From positions 41,829 through 102,683 of the forward strand of contig NZ_LUHJ01000049.1 of assembly GCF_001597745.1 (NCBI RefSeq): a DNA stretch of 60,855 nt, in the 5' to 3' direction. The translations under genes and the position numbers were made by a program. Below are positions 18,317-27,961 of the stretch, piece by piece. The DNA is from Anabaena sp. 4-3. Lineage in GTDB: Bacteria > Cyanobacteriota > Cyanobacteriia > Cyanobacteriales > Nostocaceae. The notes beneath the pieces are model-generated. The model saw only the letters and a list, made by a program, of their open reading frames with translations. It did no database searches and had not been told where the DNA came from. Within the stretch, counting starts at the first letter, position 1; each line of letters opens with the position of its first letter.

Positions 18317-18780
18317 GTTTCCGTTCTTTAAGTCATCAAGTCATGGAGGGTGACAATTATTAGCTAAACTAATAGCTGCAACAGCACCCATTTATATCTC
18401 TGTTGAGATCACACCTGATTGAAGATTTTGCCGTTTCCCATGCCTAGTATATCGCCCGATGGTTTACGGCTTCTGTAGCTACATGAGAACTTCTACTTAT
18501 AGCTAGGATTGAGATTGACTATGAGCAGGGGTGTAGGGGAGATGAGGGGGATGAGGGGGATGAGGGGGATGAGGGGGACAAGGGAAAACTTGTTAACCAG
18601 TCCCCAGTCCCCAGTCCCCAGTCCCCAGTCCCCAGTCCCCAATCTTCAGTCCCCAGTCCCCAGTCCCTCAAACAAGCAACACAAAGCCGCCGCTTCCATT
18701 TTGGTAACGGTTTTCCACTGTCTATTCAGTTTCTACTGCCCAAGACTGGGGGGTGATGTGACTGACAATGGAATTACTAC
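18317..18780. other. Intergenic region upstream of ndhA with simple repeats
   Basis: This stretch should contain the ndhA promoter near 18320-18450, though no confident boxes were identified. Two arrays are present: GATGAGGGG-type at about 18541-18578 and TCCCCAG heptamers at about 18598-18668. The open frame across them is a repeat artefact. Confidence 0.45.
18541..18668. repeat. Two adjacent short tandem-repeat arrays (GATGAGGGG and TCCCCAG)
   Basis: Four copies of the nonamer GATGAGGGG and about nine copies of the heptamer TCCCCAG, with one diverged unit near 18641-18650, lie next to each other. They are of largely complementary composition, so the transcript could fold into a long G:C hairpin. 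Confidence 0.8.
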
Positions 18781-19917
18781 TTAACGTTGGTCGAGGGGGA
18801 TGTAAGGAACTCCGTGATCACCGTTATAAATCTGGGTTGGACGGAAAATCCGGTTTTCTGCGAGTTGTTCTTTCCAGTGAGCTAGCCAACCAGCCACACG
18901 AGCGATCGCAAATATTGGTGTAAATAAGTCTGTGGGAATTCCCATCTTTCTATACACCAAACCGGAATAAAAGTCAACATTAGGATAAATTCCTTTGTGA
19001 CCAAGTTTCTCTTCGACTACCCGTTCCATTTCTTGGGCAATGTCGTAATATTTGTCTGCGCCAAACTTCGCAAACAATTGTTCTGCTAGGTCTTGCAAAA
19101 TTATCGCTCTGGGGTCTTTGACTTTGTAGACGCGATGACCAAAGCCCATTAGCTTCTGTTTGCGTTGCAGTCTATCCTCAACATAAGGACGAACATTTTC
19201 TACCGAGCCGATTTCTTCCAACATCTGAATGACTTCTTCGTTAGCTCCACCGTGAAGCGGGCCGCCCAAAGTTCCTACAGCACTGGCTACCACGGCGTAG
19301 GGGTCAGTTAAGGTAGAAGCTGTTACCCTAGCACTGAAGGTAGAAGCATTCATTGTATGTTCAACGTGGAGAATCAAGCAGACATCAAAGATTTTTGCCG
19401 CCAATTCATCCGGTTCTTTCTCGTTGAGCATGTAGAGAAAATTGGCAGAATAATCTAAGTCATCGCGAGGCTTTACGGGGTCGTTACCTTTCCGCATTAA
19501 CTGGAATGCTGCCACCATTGTGGGGATAGTGGCAATTAACCGCACTACAGAATCCCGAATATAAGCCGGATTATGTAAATCCCGCAGGGAGTAGAACAAG
19601 CCTAAAGCCGCAGCAGAGGCTTGTAGCGCGTCCATTGGATGACCGCTTTCCGGGAAGCATTTCATCATGTCTCGAATGCGGTATTTAATCCGCCTGTGGA
19701 GGCGAACTTCTTCCTCAAATGCTTGCAGTTCTTGTTTACTTGGCAATTCGCCCCAAATGAGGAGATAAGCAGTTTCCAAAAATGTACTTTTTGCGGCTAA
19801 TTCCTCAATCCGAATGCCACGATATTCTAGTATTCCCTTCTGCCCATCTACATGACTGATACTCGATTGGGCGGCGGGAATGCCCTCTAAACCAGGCTTG
19901 TATTCGCACACCATCAT
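18781..19917 (-). CDS. gltA: Citrate synthase
   Basis: A 378-residue cytosolic citrate synthase condensing acetyl-CoA and oxaloacetate. This is the short form typical of Gram-positive bacteria and cyanobacteria. Active-site blocks are visible: HVEHTMNASTF with the first catalytic His, GGPLHGGANEEV, then MGFGHRVYKVKDPRA with the second His and an Arg, and finally VDFYSGLVYRKMGIP with the catalytic Asp. In nitrogen-fixing cyanobacteria it supplies 2-oxoglutarate for ammonia assimilation. No operon partner; sixA follows about 110 bp upstream on the same strand. Confidence 0.96.
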   Translation of the reverse strand: MMVCEYKPGLEGIPAAQSSISHVDGQKGILEYRGIRIEELAAKSTFLETAYLLIWGELPSKQELQAFEEEVRLHRRIKYRIRDMMKCFPESGHPMDALQASAAALGLFYSLRDLHNPAYIRDSVVRLIATIPTMVAAFQLMRKGNDPVKPRDDLDYSANFLYMLNEKEPDELAAKIFDVCLILHVEHTMNASTFSARVTASTLTDPYAVVASAVGTLGGPLHGGANEEVIQMLEEIGSVENVRPYVEDRLQRKQKLMGFGHRVYKVKDPRAIILQDLAEQLFAKFGADKYYDIAQEMERVVEEKLGHKGIYPNVDFYSGLVYRKMGIPTDLFTPIFAIARVAGWLAHWKEQLAENRIFRPTQIYNGDHGVPYIPLDQR

Positions 19918-20027
19918 GGCAACACCATTTGCTTAGTGAAATATTCGACACGCTAACTTACCAGAAATTATGGTCGCCATAACAGTAACCGAGCTTACAA
20001 CAATTCTTTAAGAAAGGTTGCAAAAAG

Positions 20028-20522
20028 TTATAGCAAGTACCTGGGCGGTGTCAACCAAAACATCTGACTACTACCCACAGGTGAACCGATTTCTGGCAGT
20101 TTTACTCCGATCATACCTGCTTTTTTGAGGACTAAACTGTTTTTGGCTTCTCCCCAGAGAAGAATTTCTGCCCAATTACTCAAACAAGGCTCATGTCCTA
20201 CAAGGGCTAATTGGGTGTTTGGCGGTAAATTTCGGGGTTTTAACCAATAATCTAACCAACTGGAAATATGACCATTGGGAGCTAAATGGTTGGACACTTC
20301 TAACTGTGAACTAAGTTTAGCTTGCAGTAAGATATCTGCTGTTTGACGGGCGCGTACTAGGGGGCTGGTGACTATCAAATCAAACTGTAAACCCAGTTTT
20401 TTCAGGCGTTGGGCTACTTTCTCGGTTTTTTCCCGTCCTTCTGGAGTTAGTTCCCGTTCCTCATCTTTGATTCCGGCTTGCTTTTCTACGGCTATGCCAT
20501 GTCGAATTAGATACAGTTCCAC
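20028..20522 (-). CDS. sixA: Phosphohistidine phosphatase SixA
   Basis: A 164-residue histidine phosphatase of the phosphoglycerate-mutase-like fold. The catalytic RHG motif lies at the start (LIRHGIAVEK). TSPLVRARQTADIL provides the second conserved Arg, and ALVGHEPCLSNW provides the second catalytic His. SixA removes phosphate from phosphohistidine in phosphotransfer proteins; in cyanobacteria the true partner is unknown. Length is normal. It lies between gltA and the DHH gene on the same strand but is separated by more than 100 bp from both. Confidence 0.9.
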   Translation of the reverse strand: MELYLIRHGIAVEKQAGIKDEERELTPEGREKTEKVAQRLKKLGLQFDLIVTSPLVRARQTADILLQAKLSSQLEVSNHLAPNGHISSWLDYWLKPRNLPPNTQLALVGHEPCLSNWAEILLWGEAKNSLVLKKAGMIGVKLPEIGSPVGSSQMFWLTPPRYLL

Positions 20523-20826
20523 AGTAGATTCCTAGCTGACAATTGAGGAGTTACACCCACTGTGAATTAACATATCCTATTCTTGAACATGACGCACCCA
20601 AGCAGTGAACAAACTTACAGCATTTTTCATACTGACTTATGAAGCTGTATACCTACAATCAACTAGACAAATCATATAACTAATTGTATCTAATTTGACA
20701 ATACATAAACAGCCAAGAAATTAATTTCTTGGCTTCAATCTCAATTAGTTAAAGCTGCATAACAACCGTTTTTGCATCGGTTTTAATAGACTCTGGTTAT
20801 CTATTGCTTGTAATTTAGTTCAAGAT
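20523..20826. other. Intergenic region with a 24-bp palindrome
   Basis: No gene is seen. A perfect palindrome at 20711-20734 (AGCCAAGAAATT and its complement) lies about 90 bp downstream of the DHH gene stop codon, in the direction of its transcription. It may act as that gene's terminator. Confidence 0.4.
20711..20734 (-). terminator. 24-bp perfect palindrome, possible terminator
   Basis: AGCCAAGAAATT is followed directly by its reverse complement, giving a hairpin with effectively no loop. On the minus strand it follows the DHH phosphoesterase gene. No strong U-tract is present, so the terminator role is tentative; it could also be a protein-binding palindrome upstream of sixA. Confidence 0.4.
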
Positions 20827-22113
20827 TCACTCAGACTGAATGGGGTTGTCTTTAGGATTCACTAATTTGAATAACTTCTGCTTAATTTGCGCGTCAAATA
20901 CTTCCCATTTCATTTTCGCGTAGGCAGAATTTTCATTACTCCCAGATAAGAATCCCATCGGAATTTCAAAACCACCAGCACCAGTCCTACCACCACCAAA
21001 AAATCGTCCGCTACTATCTTGACCAAAGGCTTCTTTGATAAATTCATCAGGATCTAAGGTGAGTTTGGTAGTTCTTAGGGAACCAATCACCACTTCTAAC
21101 TCGTCATCTTCATCGTGAACAATGCCATACACTACGGCAGTATGGACGTTTTCTTCGGTAACTAAAAAATCTGCCGCTTGGGGGATGGCATCGCGGTCGT
21201 CGTAGCGTAAGTATCCTACACCAGCAATAGAAAAGTTATTTTGGACGATGCGGTTTTTGAGCGATCGCTCAATCACATCCATCACCCGTTTAGAACGGTT
21301 GGCTTGCAGTATCGCATTCAGCAATTGAGCATCATAAAACCGACTCAGATACGCGGCTGCCATAAAATCTTCTTCTTGGGCTTGCATGAGGCGATTAGTA
21401 TCTGAACGCAAGCCGTGCATTAAGGCAGTAGCACATCTAACGTGTTGGCTAATGCTACTATCTAACGCCAGTAAGCCAGATTGAAGATATTGAGTAAAAA
21501 TTGTGGCTGTAGCTCGTACATAAGGACGAACATCCGCAAATTCTGTTTTCAGTTCAGCTTGTATGCTGTGGTGATCAATGACTGCTACCAGTGGTATTCC
21601 TGCTTGCTGTACTGCTGTTAGTAACTGGCTGGTTGTGCCTTGGTTATCGATTAAGACAAAGCCCTGATACGATGATAAGTCTTTATTTTTCAGGGTTTGC
21701 GTTGTCCAGCGTTGGGCAGGTAAACCTGTGAGCTTCACTAGGGCAATATTTTCTTGATGGCTTAAAGTCCCAGCATAAATAATTTCACACTTGATATCAT
21801 ATTGCTGGGCAATTAGTTGGTAAGTCCAAGCAGAAGACAACGCATCAGGATCAGGAAAGTCTTGCAAAATGATCAACTGACGCTCATGCCGGTGTGATAG
21901 TAGCGTCTGTTGCAATTCTTCTGACTTTTGAAATGCTAAGGAATTGCTACGTTGCCCTATATATAAGCCGACTCCTTCGCCGTTAGCAGTAGGTAACGTG
22001 GATCTAATCAATGAAATTTCTGTGTCTTTATCTATTTCAGGTTCCTCCGGATTTGACTCGGTAGCCACTGAAAAATTATCAGACTGCTTAATCAAGGAAG
22101 AATTCAATTGCAT
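20827..22113 (-). CDS. DHH family phosphoesterase (NrnA/RecJ-like)
   Basis: A 428-residue protein of the DHH/DHHA1 superfamily. Motifs in order are FPDPDALSSAW (DXD metal site, about 105-115), VLIDNQGTTS (about 172-181), VAVIDHHSIQ (the DHH motif, about 192-201) and a C-terminal DHHA1 glycine stretch GRFFGGGRTGAGGFEIPMG. Relatives degrade nanoRNA or dephosphorylate pAp, and some hydrolyse cyclic dinucleotides; the exact substrate is not evident. The N-terminal 80 residues are extra and probably disordered, rich in Glu and Ser. It is a likely cytosolic hydrolase. Confidence 0.85.
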   Translation of the reverse strand: MQLNSSLIKQSDNFSVATESNPEEPEIDKDTEISLIRSTLPTANGEGVGLYIGQRSNSLAFQKSEELQQTLLSHRHERQLIILQDFPDPDALSSAWTYQLIAQQYDIKCEIIYAGTLSHQENIALVKLTGLPAQRWTTQTLKNKDLSSYQGFVLIDNQGTTSQLLTAVQQAGIPLVAVIDHHSIQAELKTEFADVRPYVRATATIFTQYLQSGLLALDSSISQHVRCATALMHGLRSDTNRLMQAQEEDFMAAAYLSRFYDAQLLNAILQANRSKRVMDVIERSLKNRIVQNNFSIAGVGYLRYDDRDAIPQAADFLVTEENVHTAVVYGIVHDEDDELEVVIGSLRTTKLTLDPDEFIKEAFGQDSSGRFFGGGRTGAGGFEIPMGFLSGSNENSAYAKMKWEVFDAQIKQKLFKLVNPKDNPIQSE

Positions 22114-23127
22114 AGTGACGGTGATTGTAAGTGTGAGGCGTAATATATTTGTTCAGAGACACTAAAACCAGCACTTGACTGATTTAGCCCCACATTCTGA
22201 TCTTCGCAAAAATATGAGGAGATAGGGATATGTATCTCGGTATATTTCTTGTCAAGAAGATAGTTCGGCAATCCTCCTAATTATACCAGAATGCACATAG
22301 AGGCTGAAAACTCATCCCAAATGCTTATCAATGCTGATTATGTTTTTTAGATAAGTAAACAGCAAAGCTATTGCCAGCTATTGCCTCAATACAGATGTCA
22401 ACAACATCAAAGGCTAGAACTTTCTTGTTTGCCGATTACTTTCTCAAGCTACTGTTTTGCTCAAGCCGATTCAAAAAAGCTCACAAATGCTCACAAGTGC
22501 CAGCTTTTTCTTCCTGCTTCTTCCTAGAGCTGACACAATGCTAAACCTTGATTCCAAGCATGTCTGGCTACTCCGGCGTGTTGTGCTAGTAGTAGTCGTT
22601 GTTTTCGCTTGAGTTTTAGTTGTGTCTTAAATCCTAGTAGCATGATGCTATTCTACAGCCAAATCCCGACATCATCACCACATACATCAGTTGTGTCACC
22701 TAGATTAAATGTGAGTATTTGTCAGCAATAGTTAGCAAATCATTAACTAGCTACTAACCCTCCCGTGCAATGGAGGGTTTAGGCATCCAGGATGATGAAT
22801 AAATCCATAAAAGCCTTCTTTTATCGTCTTAACTGAGAAATTCTCAAATAATTTAGATTTTTTTAATTTTATGTGTTATGATGTGATGCTGTTGAAGAAT
22901 TGATATGTCCAGTTTACACAGCACAAAGCTGTGCAATCAACAGCAATCAATAACCCAGGCTATCAGCCCGGTTCACACCCAGACTAGCTAATCACGATGC
23001 CACGTTTGTACCCAAGCCAATTTACATCCAAATTACTGACACTGCCTTGTCTCACAAGACAAACAGATGTAGCACCTGGATTAGGTGACAATCAAAATTC
23101 TGGATATTTGGGGTTAGCTAGTTAATG
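22114..23127. other. 1-kb noncoding region with a TnpB-element remnant
   Basis: This holds the upstream region of the DHH gene and the eroded TnpB start described separately (22524-22643, with a possible left-end hairpin at 22756-22779). No RNA gene was recognised in the rest. Confidence 0.45.
22524..22643 (-). pseudogene. Truncated TnpB (IS200/IS605 OrfB) N-terminus
   Basis: Minus-strand translation from ATG at 22643 gives 39 codons beginning MLLGFKTQLKL and continuing through LLLAQHAGVARHAWNQGLAL, then a stop. This is the characteristic N-terminus of IS605-type OrfB/TnpB. The rest of the roughly 400-residue protein is missing. A hairpin AACCCTCC/GGAGGGTT at 22756-22779, upstream of this start, resembles the left end of such elements. 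It is unlikely to be functional. Confidence 0.75.
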
Positions 23128-23625
23128 TCAAAGTCCTATAACATATTTTTGCCATTCTTGATGCAGTCCACTCTTCAAATGCTTGCCAACCTCAAAATAG
23201 AGGCTACTATAGGGTTTGCGAGGCGGATGACGCAGCAACATCTGTGCTTCGTGGGGAGTGCGATTACCTTTTTTGACATTGCAACGCACGCAAGCGGTAA
23301 CAATGTTTTCCCAGGAGTCTCCCCCACCACGCGATCGCGGGATTACGTGGTCTAATGTTAGTTCATCGCCTGTATAACCGCAGTATTGGCAAGTGTGTCC
23401 GTCTCGATGCAAGATATTCCGGCGAGTCAAAGGAATTTCCTTGTAAGGAACGCGGACATAGTGACGCAACCGAATAACGGTTGGCAAGGGAAAATCCGCA
23501 TAAAGTAACCTGCCGTTATGTTCAACTCGTTCTGCTTTACCTTTAATTAGCAGAACCGCAGCACGCCGCCAGCTCGTGATGTTGAGCGGTTCGTAAGAGG
23601 CGTTTAGGACTAAAACCTTCCCCAT
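23128..23625 (-). CDS. HNH endonuclease family protein
   Basis: A 165-residue protein of a conserved cyanobacterial HNH family. The zinc-binding knuckles CQYCG and CVRCN flank the HNH core, with LTLDHVIPRSRGGGDSWENI supplying the His/Asn residues (about 75-115). The N-terminal part, VLVLNASYEPLNITSWRRAAVLLIKGKAE, is the standard start of this family. It probably cleaves DNA, but the physiological role is unknown. It is not adjacent to restriction or phage genes and looks like a core gene rather than a homing nuclease. Confidence 0.88.
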   Translation of the reverse strand: MGKVLVLNASYEPLNITSWRRAAVLLIKGKAERVEHNGRLLYADFPLPTVIRLRHYVRVPYKEIPLTRRNILHRDGHTCQYCGYTGDELTLDHVIPRSRGGGDSWENIVTACVRCNVKKGNRTPHEAQMLLRHPPRKPYSSLYFEVGKHLKSGLHQEWQKYVIGL

Positions 23626-24084
23626 TGATTGACGCTCAAGGTATTAGTTTTACATATATTAACACGAATCTCCTCTCATTGGGAGATGAGAATAAATTAT
23701 ACTTCCGCGAGAATTTTAAAATTGATACAAATCAGTGCAGATAATTGCTGACAAACTTCCCAGTAGCAATTATCTGTCTGCCTTGTTGCTGCATAATCTA
23801 GGTGATATTCATCTGGAAGGCGGCGATTAAAGAACGTATATATTTTGAGCCAGGGTTTTGTTTACCTTTGCCGGATGCCTCACAGATTAAATCTTATGGA
23901 TTATTGGTAAATCTTACTTACACCCAAAGATAGGGAATTGGGAGTTATGGGCGTGGGTATATTGTATTCATTCCTAAATCAAGGTTAAACTTCCTGATTA
24001 ATTTAGATATACCTCGCAGGATTAGAAATCAAAATCATTACAATATTCAACAATCAAACAGTGGTGTGAGAGGAGGGTGAAAAA
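23626..24084. other. Divergent intergenic region between HNH and alr genes
   Basis: No gene is seen. A 12-bp perfect stem, CAGATAATTGCT (23738-23749) and AGCAATTATCTG (23765-23776) with a 15-base loop, sits between the divergent genes. A strong GGAGGG Shine-Dalgarno sequence precedes alr. Confidence 0.4.
23738..23776. repeat. 12-bp perfect stem-loop in divergent promoter region
   Basis: CAGATAATTGCT and AGCAATTATCTG pair perfectly across a 15-base loop. There is no T-tract on either side, so a terminator is unlikely. It could be an operator or RNA structure; no further support. Confidence 0.4.
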
Positions 24085-25272
24085 ATGTTAAGTCGTGAGC
24101 AAGCTTCTAGCATTGCTACTAATCAACAGTGTGACACCTACGCCTGGTTTTCCCAACGTGCGTGGGTGGAAATTGATCTAGGGGCTTTGTCTTATAATAT
24201 ACAACAAATCAAGCAATTTTTATCACCACGTACCCAGTTAATGGCAGTAGTGAAGGCGGATGCTTACGGACATGGTGCTGTGACAGTGGCGCAAACGGTA
24301 TTGCAAGCGGGTGCGAGTTGGTTGGGAGTCGCCACAGTTCCAGAGGGAATTCAACTGAGAGAAGCGGGAATTAAAGCCCCAATTTTGATTTTAGGGGCAA
24401 CTTATACCCCAGAACAAATTCATGCGATCGCTCACTGGCATCTTCAGCCCACCATCGGCAGTCCCAAACAAGCTTTAATATTTTCCAATACCTTAGAAAC
24501 TATTGAATATGGTTCGCCTTTGCCTGTACACATTAAGCTAGACACAGGAATGTCTAGGCTGGGTACAAACTGGGAACAAGCCGGGGAGTTTGTGCAGTTA
24601 GTAGAAAGTTTACCCCGTCTTGAGATTGCCAGTGTATATTCCCACTTAGCAACTGCTGATAGTCCTGACCCAGCTATCATGCTAGAACAACATAGAAGAT
24701 TTGAGGAGGCGATCGCCCAAATTCACGCCTTGGGTATCAAAATTAAGAGTTTGCACCTAGCCAACTCAGCCGCCACCCTTACCAACAGAGGATTACACTA
24801 TGACATGGTGCGCGTCGGTTTAGCGGTGTATGGACTCTACCCAGCACCACATTTACAACCGACAATCAAACTTAAACCTGTGCTGCAACTCAACGCCAGA
24901 GTTACCCACGTTAAAACCATCGCTGCGGGTACTGGTGTCAGCTACGGACATCAATTTATCGCCCCCCGTGAAATGCGCCTTGCTGTTGTGGGAATTGGTT
25001 ATGCTGACGGCGTACCGCGTAATCTTTCTAACAAAATGCACGTATTAATTCGCGGTCAACGTGTACCGCAAATCGGCGCGATTACAATGGATCAGTTGAT
25101 GATCGATGTTAGTACAGTGCCAGATGTGCAGGAAGGAGAAATCGTTACCTTATTGGGAGAACAAGGCAAAGAGCGAATTTTAGCCGATGATTGGGCTGAA
25201 ACACTCAACACGATTTCCTGGGAAATTCTCTGTGGCTTTAAACATCGCTTGCCGCGCGTGGCAGTTATCTAA
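24085..25272 (+). CDS. alr: Alanine racemase
   Basis: A 395-residue PLP enzyme that makes D-alanine for peptidoglycan. The PLP lysine lies in MAVVKADAYGHGA (about residue 52). The second catalytic residue, Tyr in GVSYGHQF (about residue 293), is present, as is the C-terminal EILCGFKHRLPR. GGAGGG lies a few bases before the ATG. The roughly 25-residue N-terminal extension is common in cyanobacteria. It is followed by a tRNA gene on the same strand, about 95 bp downstream. Confidence 0.95.
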   Translation: MLSREQASSIATNQQCDTYAWFSQRAWVEIDLGALSYNIQQIKQFLSPRTQLMAVVKADAYGHGAVTVAQTVLQAGASWLGVATVPEGIQLREAGIKAPILILGATYTPEQIHAIAHWHLQPTIGSPKQALIFSNTLETIEYGSPLPVHIKLDTGMSRLGTNWEQAGEFVQLVESLPRLEIASVYSHLATADSPDPAIMLEQHRRFEEAIAQIHALGIKIKSLHLANSAATLTNRGLHYDMVRVGLAVYGLYPAPHLQPTIKLKPVLQLNARVTHVKTIAAGTGVSYGHQFIAPREMRLAVVGIGYADGVPRNLSNKMHVLIRGQRVPQIGAITMDQLMIDVSTVPDVQEGEIVTLLGEQGKERILADDWAETLNTISWEILCGFKHRLPRVAVI

Positions 25273-25367
25273 TTAGGTGGAAAATTGGGGATTTGGTATG
25301 AGCAAAAAATTTTCTTTCCTAGTCCCCATTTCTCGAAAAAGTATGTTAAGCTAGTATAGTTGCTCAG

Positions 25368-25449
25368 GCGGATGTGGCGGAATTGGCAGACGCGCTAGAT
25401 TTAGGTTCTAGTTCCGAGAGGAGTGAAGGTTCAAGTCCTTTCATCCGCA
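25368..25449 (+). tRNA. tRNA-Leu (anticodon UAG)
   Basis: A complete 82-nt class II tRNA. The acceptor stem GCGGATG pairs with CATCCGC, followed by discriminator A. The anticodon stem-loop CTAGA-TTTAGGT-TCTAG has anticodon TAG. A variable arm and the GGTTCAAGTCC T-loop are present. CCA is not encoded. TAGTATAGT lies shortly upstream as a possible -10 element. Confidence 0.96.
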
Positions 25450-25869
25450 TAAGTTAAAAACTAGCCATTTTTGGATATATTTGGCTAGTTTTGTGTATTT
25501 TTAAGACTTATGTAAGTGTGATAATTAAACTGTATTGTAGGGTGCGTCAGAGTTAATAATTCGCTAACAATTAACATATTTTTGACATTTAAAAACACAG
25601 GGTTTTCCATATATCCTTGACAAATTGGTGAAGGTATTGATCATACCAATAAATTATTCAGACTATTGATAGATATGGCTATATATCAATAGTGAGTCAC
25701 AGATACACTCAAGGTGACAGTTAACATATATAAATTAAACACAAAATTCATAAGTGCATATTTTGGTGGAATTTTCCCAAGTTTGAGCAATGCTTGGAGA
25801 GAAACACTTGGAGAGATTTTATTGATATGGATTTATGAATTTACTCAGCCAGAAGGAATGAGTTTAGCC
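25450..25869. other. Intergenic region after tRNA-Leu
   Basis: A hairpin follows the tRNA (listed separately), then a single GTAGGGTGCGTCAG motif at about 25539 and a dyad around ATATCAATAG at 25666-25690. An in-frame extension of the next gene back to 25714 is judged noncoding because the signal-peptide start lies later. Confidence 0.4.
25457..25492 (+). terminator. Probable terminator of tRNA-Leu
   Basis: AAAACTAGCCA (25457-25467) pairs with TGGCTAGTTTT (25482-25492), followed by TGTGTATTTTT. It lies eight bases past the tRNA 3' end, a position and A/T flanking typical of intrinsic terminators. Confidence 0.65.
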
Positions 25870-26319
25870 ATGAAAAATATCAAGTGGGATAGTGGCTTTC
25901 TAAATAGCAGTGTGGCTTTATTGGGGTTATTGGGAGGAATTGTTGCTTTTGCTATGCCAACGATGGCAGCAGTAGAAGGAAATAGTTACGATGTTAGGGT
26001 TCAATCAAGCGATCGCGATAGGTTTGATGCTTGTTTTGATTTTGGTCAACGAAATAATTTAAGAATTGATGGATTAGGGGCTGTCTATGACGGGACAAAT
26101 TTAGGTAGGAATAACCGAAATTGGCAAGCTGTCACTAGATCATCTTCTGTAAATGTGGGATTTAGCGGTAGAAGCACTGCCAACTTTCAAGGTCGTTCTG
26201 GAAGAATCAGTGGTAATGCAATTAATTCTAATGGCACCACTTTTACATTTGACGGACGAATTAGAAGAGATCCATGTCCTGCACTTAGAACCAGACAGAC
26301 TAATCCGTTCTTGAAATAA
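25870..26319 (+). CDS. Small secreted protein of unknown function
   Basis: A 149-residue protein with a clear signal peptide: MKNIKWD, then the hydrophobic SVALLGLLGGIVAFAMPTMA and cleavage expected near MAAVEG. The mature part is rich in Asn, Gly, Arg and Ser, has two cysteines (one in DACFDFG, one in DPCPAL) that may pair, and looks beta-rich. I do not recognise the family. AGAAGGA lies 12 bases before ATG 25870 and directly before ATG 25858; either start preserves the signal. The gene is isolated between a tRNA and the lnt-gyrA pair. Confidence 0.6.
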   Translation: MKNIKWDSGFLNSSVALLGLLGGIVAFAMPTMAAVEGNSYDVRVQSSDRDRFDACFDFGQRNNLRIDGLGAVYDGTNLGRNNRNWQAVTRSSSVNVGFSGRSTANFQGRSGRISGNAINSNGTTFTFDGRIRRDPCPALRTRQTNPFLK

Positions 26320-26377
26320 CTACCCACCGGAGGCGATCGCTTTTTCTCAATCTCCCCATCTCAGCCTTTAGCGATCG

Positions 26378-27961
26378 CTATGACACAGCCTTAGCCTTGC
26401 TGTAGCGGGGGGCAAATTTCCCTAACACAGCCAAAAATAATAATCCAGGTGTCAACCAATCACCCCAACGCACATATAAAGTTTTTGTCTGTCGTCGGTA
26501 AATCGTGGCTGCATGGGTTTCATAAGTATTGTATCCAGACATCCACAAAGTTTTACCATGAGGATCAACAAAGGCTGAATATCCGGTGTTAGTTGCCCTC
26601 ACTGACCATCTATCAGTCTCAATTGCTCGCATGATATCCTGGGCGTGATGCTGGAATGGCATGGCAGCACTATAATGAGCATCATTGGAAGAACTGAGGA
26701 TAAATTCCCCACCCGCAGCAGCTTGTCGGCGAAATACTTCAGGGAAAGCAGACTCGTAACAAATGCCGACAATTGCCCGCCCCAAGGGAGTGTCAAAGAT
26801 TTGATTGGGTGAACCATGTACTTGATGTTCATCCAATGGTGATAAACGCTGAATAATCGCCCCTAAAACTTCCTCAAAGGGGATATACTCACCCAACGGT
26901 ACTAATTTGGATTTGTCGTAGCGGCTGGTAATTTCACCGTCACCGTTGATGGTAAATAAACTGTTGGTGTAGCTGCGTCCCTTGCTGCCAAAAGCCCCCA
27001 CCCAAGCAATTACACCTTTGTCTTTTATCGCTGAGACTAGGGGAGTCACCGCCAAATTTTTGTCAAAAAAAGGCATTGCGCCTTCTGGAGTCAAGACGGC
27101 ATTAACACCTTGATTCACTAAGGTTAAATATCCCTCGGTGTAACCTCTAATGGCGCGTTGCACTCCTTCAGGCAGTAGTTTAATTTTGTTGGGAATATTT
27201 CCCTGAACTACCCCCACCTTTAAGGCGGCGGCGGTTGGTTGGGCGATGGGAGGAATGTATAATACAAAACCAATCAGGTGTAAACCAACTAATAAACCTG
27301 TGGCAACTGCTAAATATTTGTTAATGAAGCGTGAAGTCTGGTTTTGTTGGTAATTTATCCAGCCTTCCGCAATTAAACCATTGACGGCGACAATGGCGGC
27401 TGTGACGGTATTCGGCCCGGAGAGTTGACCTAGATGCAGAATTACGAGGTTATGCGGACTTTGGGTGTAAGCTAGAGAACTCCACCACAAAGGCCCGGCA
27501 CTCCACAAGCTTTCTAAACCGCACCACATTGCTGTGCCGAATAAGATACGTAGTAGGGATTTTTGCAGGTTGAGACGCGACATTACACCAGCCCAAATCC
27601 CTACAAATACCCCACCCCAGAGACTAATAAATGTCCAACAAAACACGGTGATAGCTAAACTTGGCCACCAAGGCACACCCAACCAATCCATAGGATGGAT
27701 GCCGGTAATCCAAAATAAGGCTACACCGTGATAACCCATACCCCAGGCTACACCCAGCAGGGGTAGGGGATAGGGATTTTTTCTGTTAGCACAAGTGATA
27801 ACTAGCACCCAGAGGGGGGCTAGGGCTAGCCAAGCTAGGAACCATGCACCCACAGGGGCGACGGTTAACCCCATGACTATCCCACTGGCTAGGGAAAGTA
27901 AAAGGTAAATAGCAAAAGGGAGTATTTCTTTTACCTGTTTACTTTTTACTTTTGACTTCAT
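26378..27961 (-). CDS. lnt: Apolipoprotein N-acyltransferase
   Basis: A 527-residue inner-membrane enzyme that N-acylates the lipoprotein cysteine after signal cleavage. The N-terminal half has six to eight hydrophobic helices (about 10-235). The C-terminal nitrilase-like periplasmic domain has the catalytic triad Glu in [11 protein letters not shown], Lys in [12 protein letters not shown] and Cys in [11 protein letters not shown] final membrane helix lies near 500-520. Its ATG overlaps the gyrA stop codon by four bases, so it is translationally coupled to gyrA. Lnt implies triacylated outer-membrane lipoproteins, and a lipoprotein gene is present at 45.5 kb. Confidence 0.93.
   Translation of the reverse strand: MKSKVKSKQVKEILPFAIYLLLSLASGIVMGLTVAPVGAWFLAWLALAPLWVLVITCANRKNPYPLPLLGVAWGMGYHGVALFWITGIHPMDWLGVPWWPSLAITVFCWTFISLWGGVFVGIWAGVMSRLNLQKSLLRILFGTAMWCGLESLWSAGPLWWSSLAYTQSPHNLVILHLGQLSGPNTVTAAIVAVNGLIAEGWINYQQNQTSRFINKYLAVATGLLVGLHLIGFVLYIPPIAQPTAAALKVGVVQGNIPNKIKLLPEGVQRAIRGYTEGYLTLVNQGVNAVLTPEGAMPFFDKNLAVTPLVSAIKDKGVIAWVGAFGSKGRSYTNSLFTINGDGEITSRYDKSKLVPLGEYIPFEEVLGAIIQRLSPLDEHQVHGSPNQIFDTPLGRAIVGICYESAFPEVFRRQAAAGGEFILSSSNDAHYSAAMPFQHHAQDIMRAIETDRWSVRATNTGYSAFVDPHGKTLWMSGYNTYETHAATIYRRQTKTLYVRWGDWLTPGLLFLAVLGKFAPRYSKAKAVS

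Noticed and set aside
18509-18784. A 91-codon frame upstream of ndhA
   Set aside because: Its sequence is the translation of tandem GATGAGGGG and TCCCCAG repeats.
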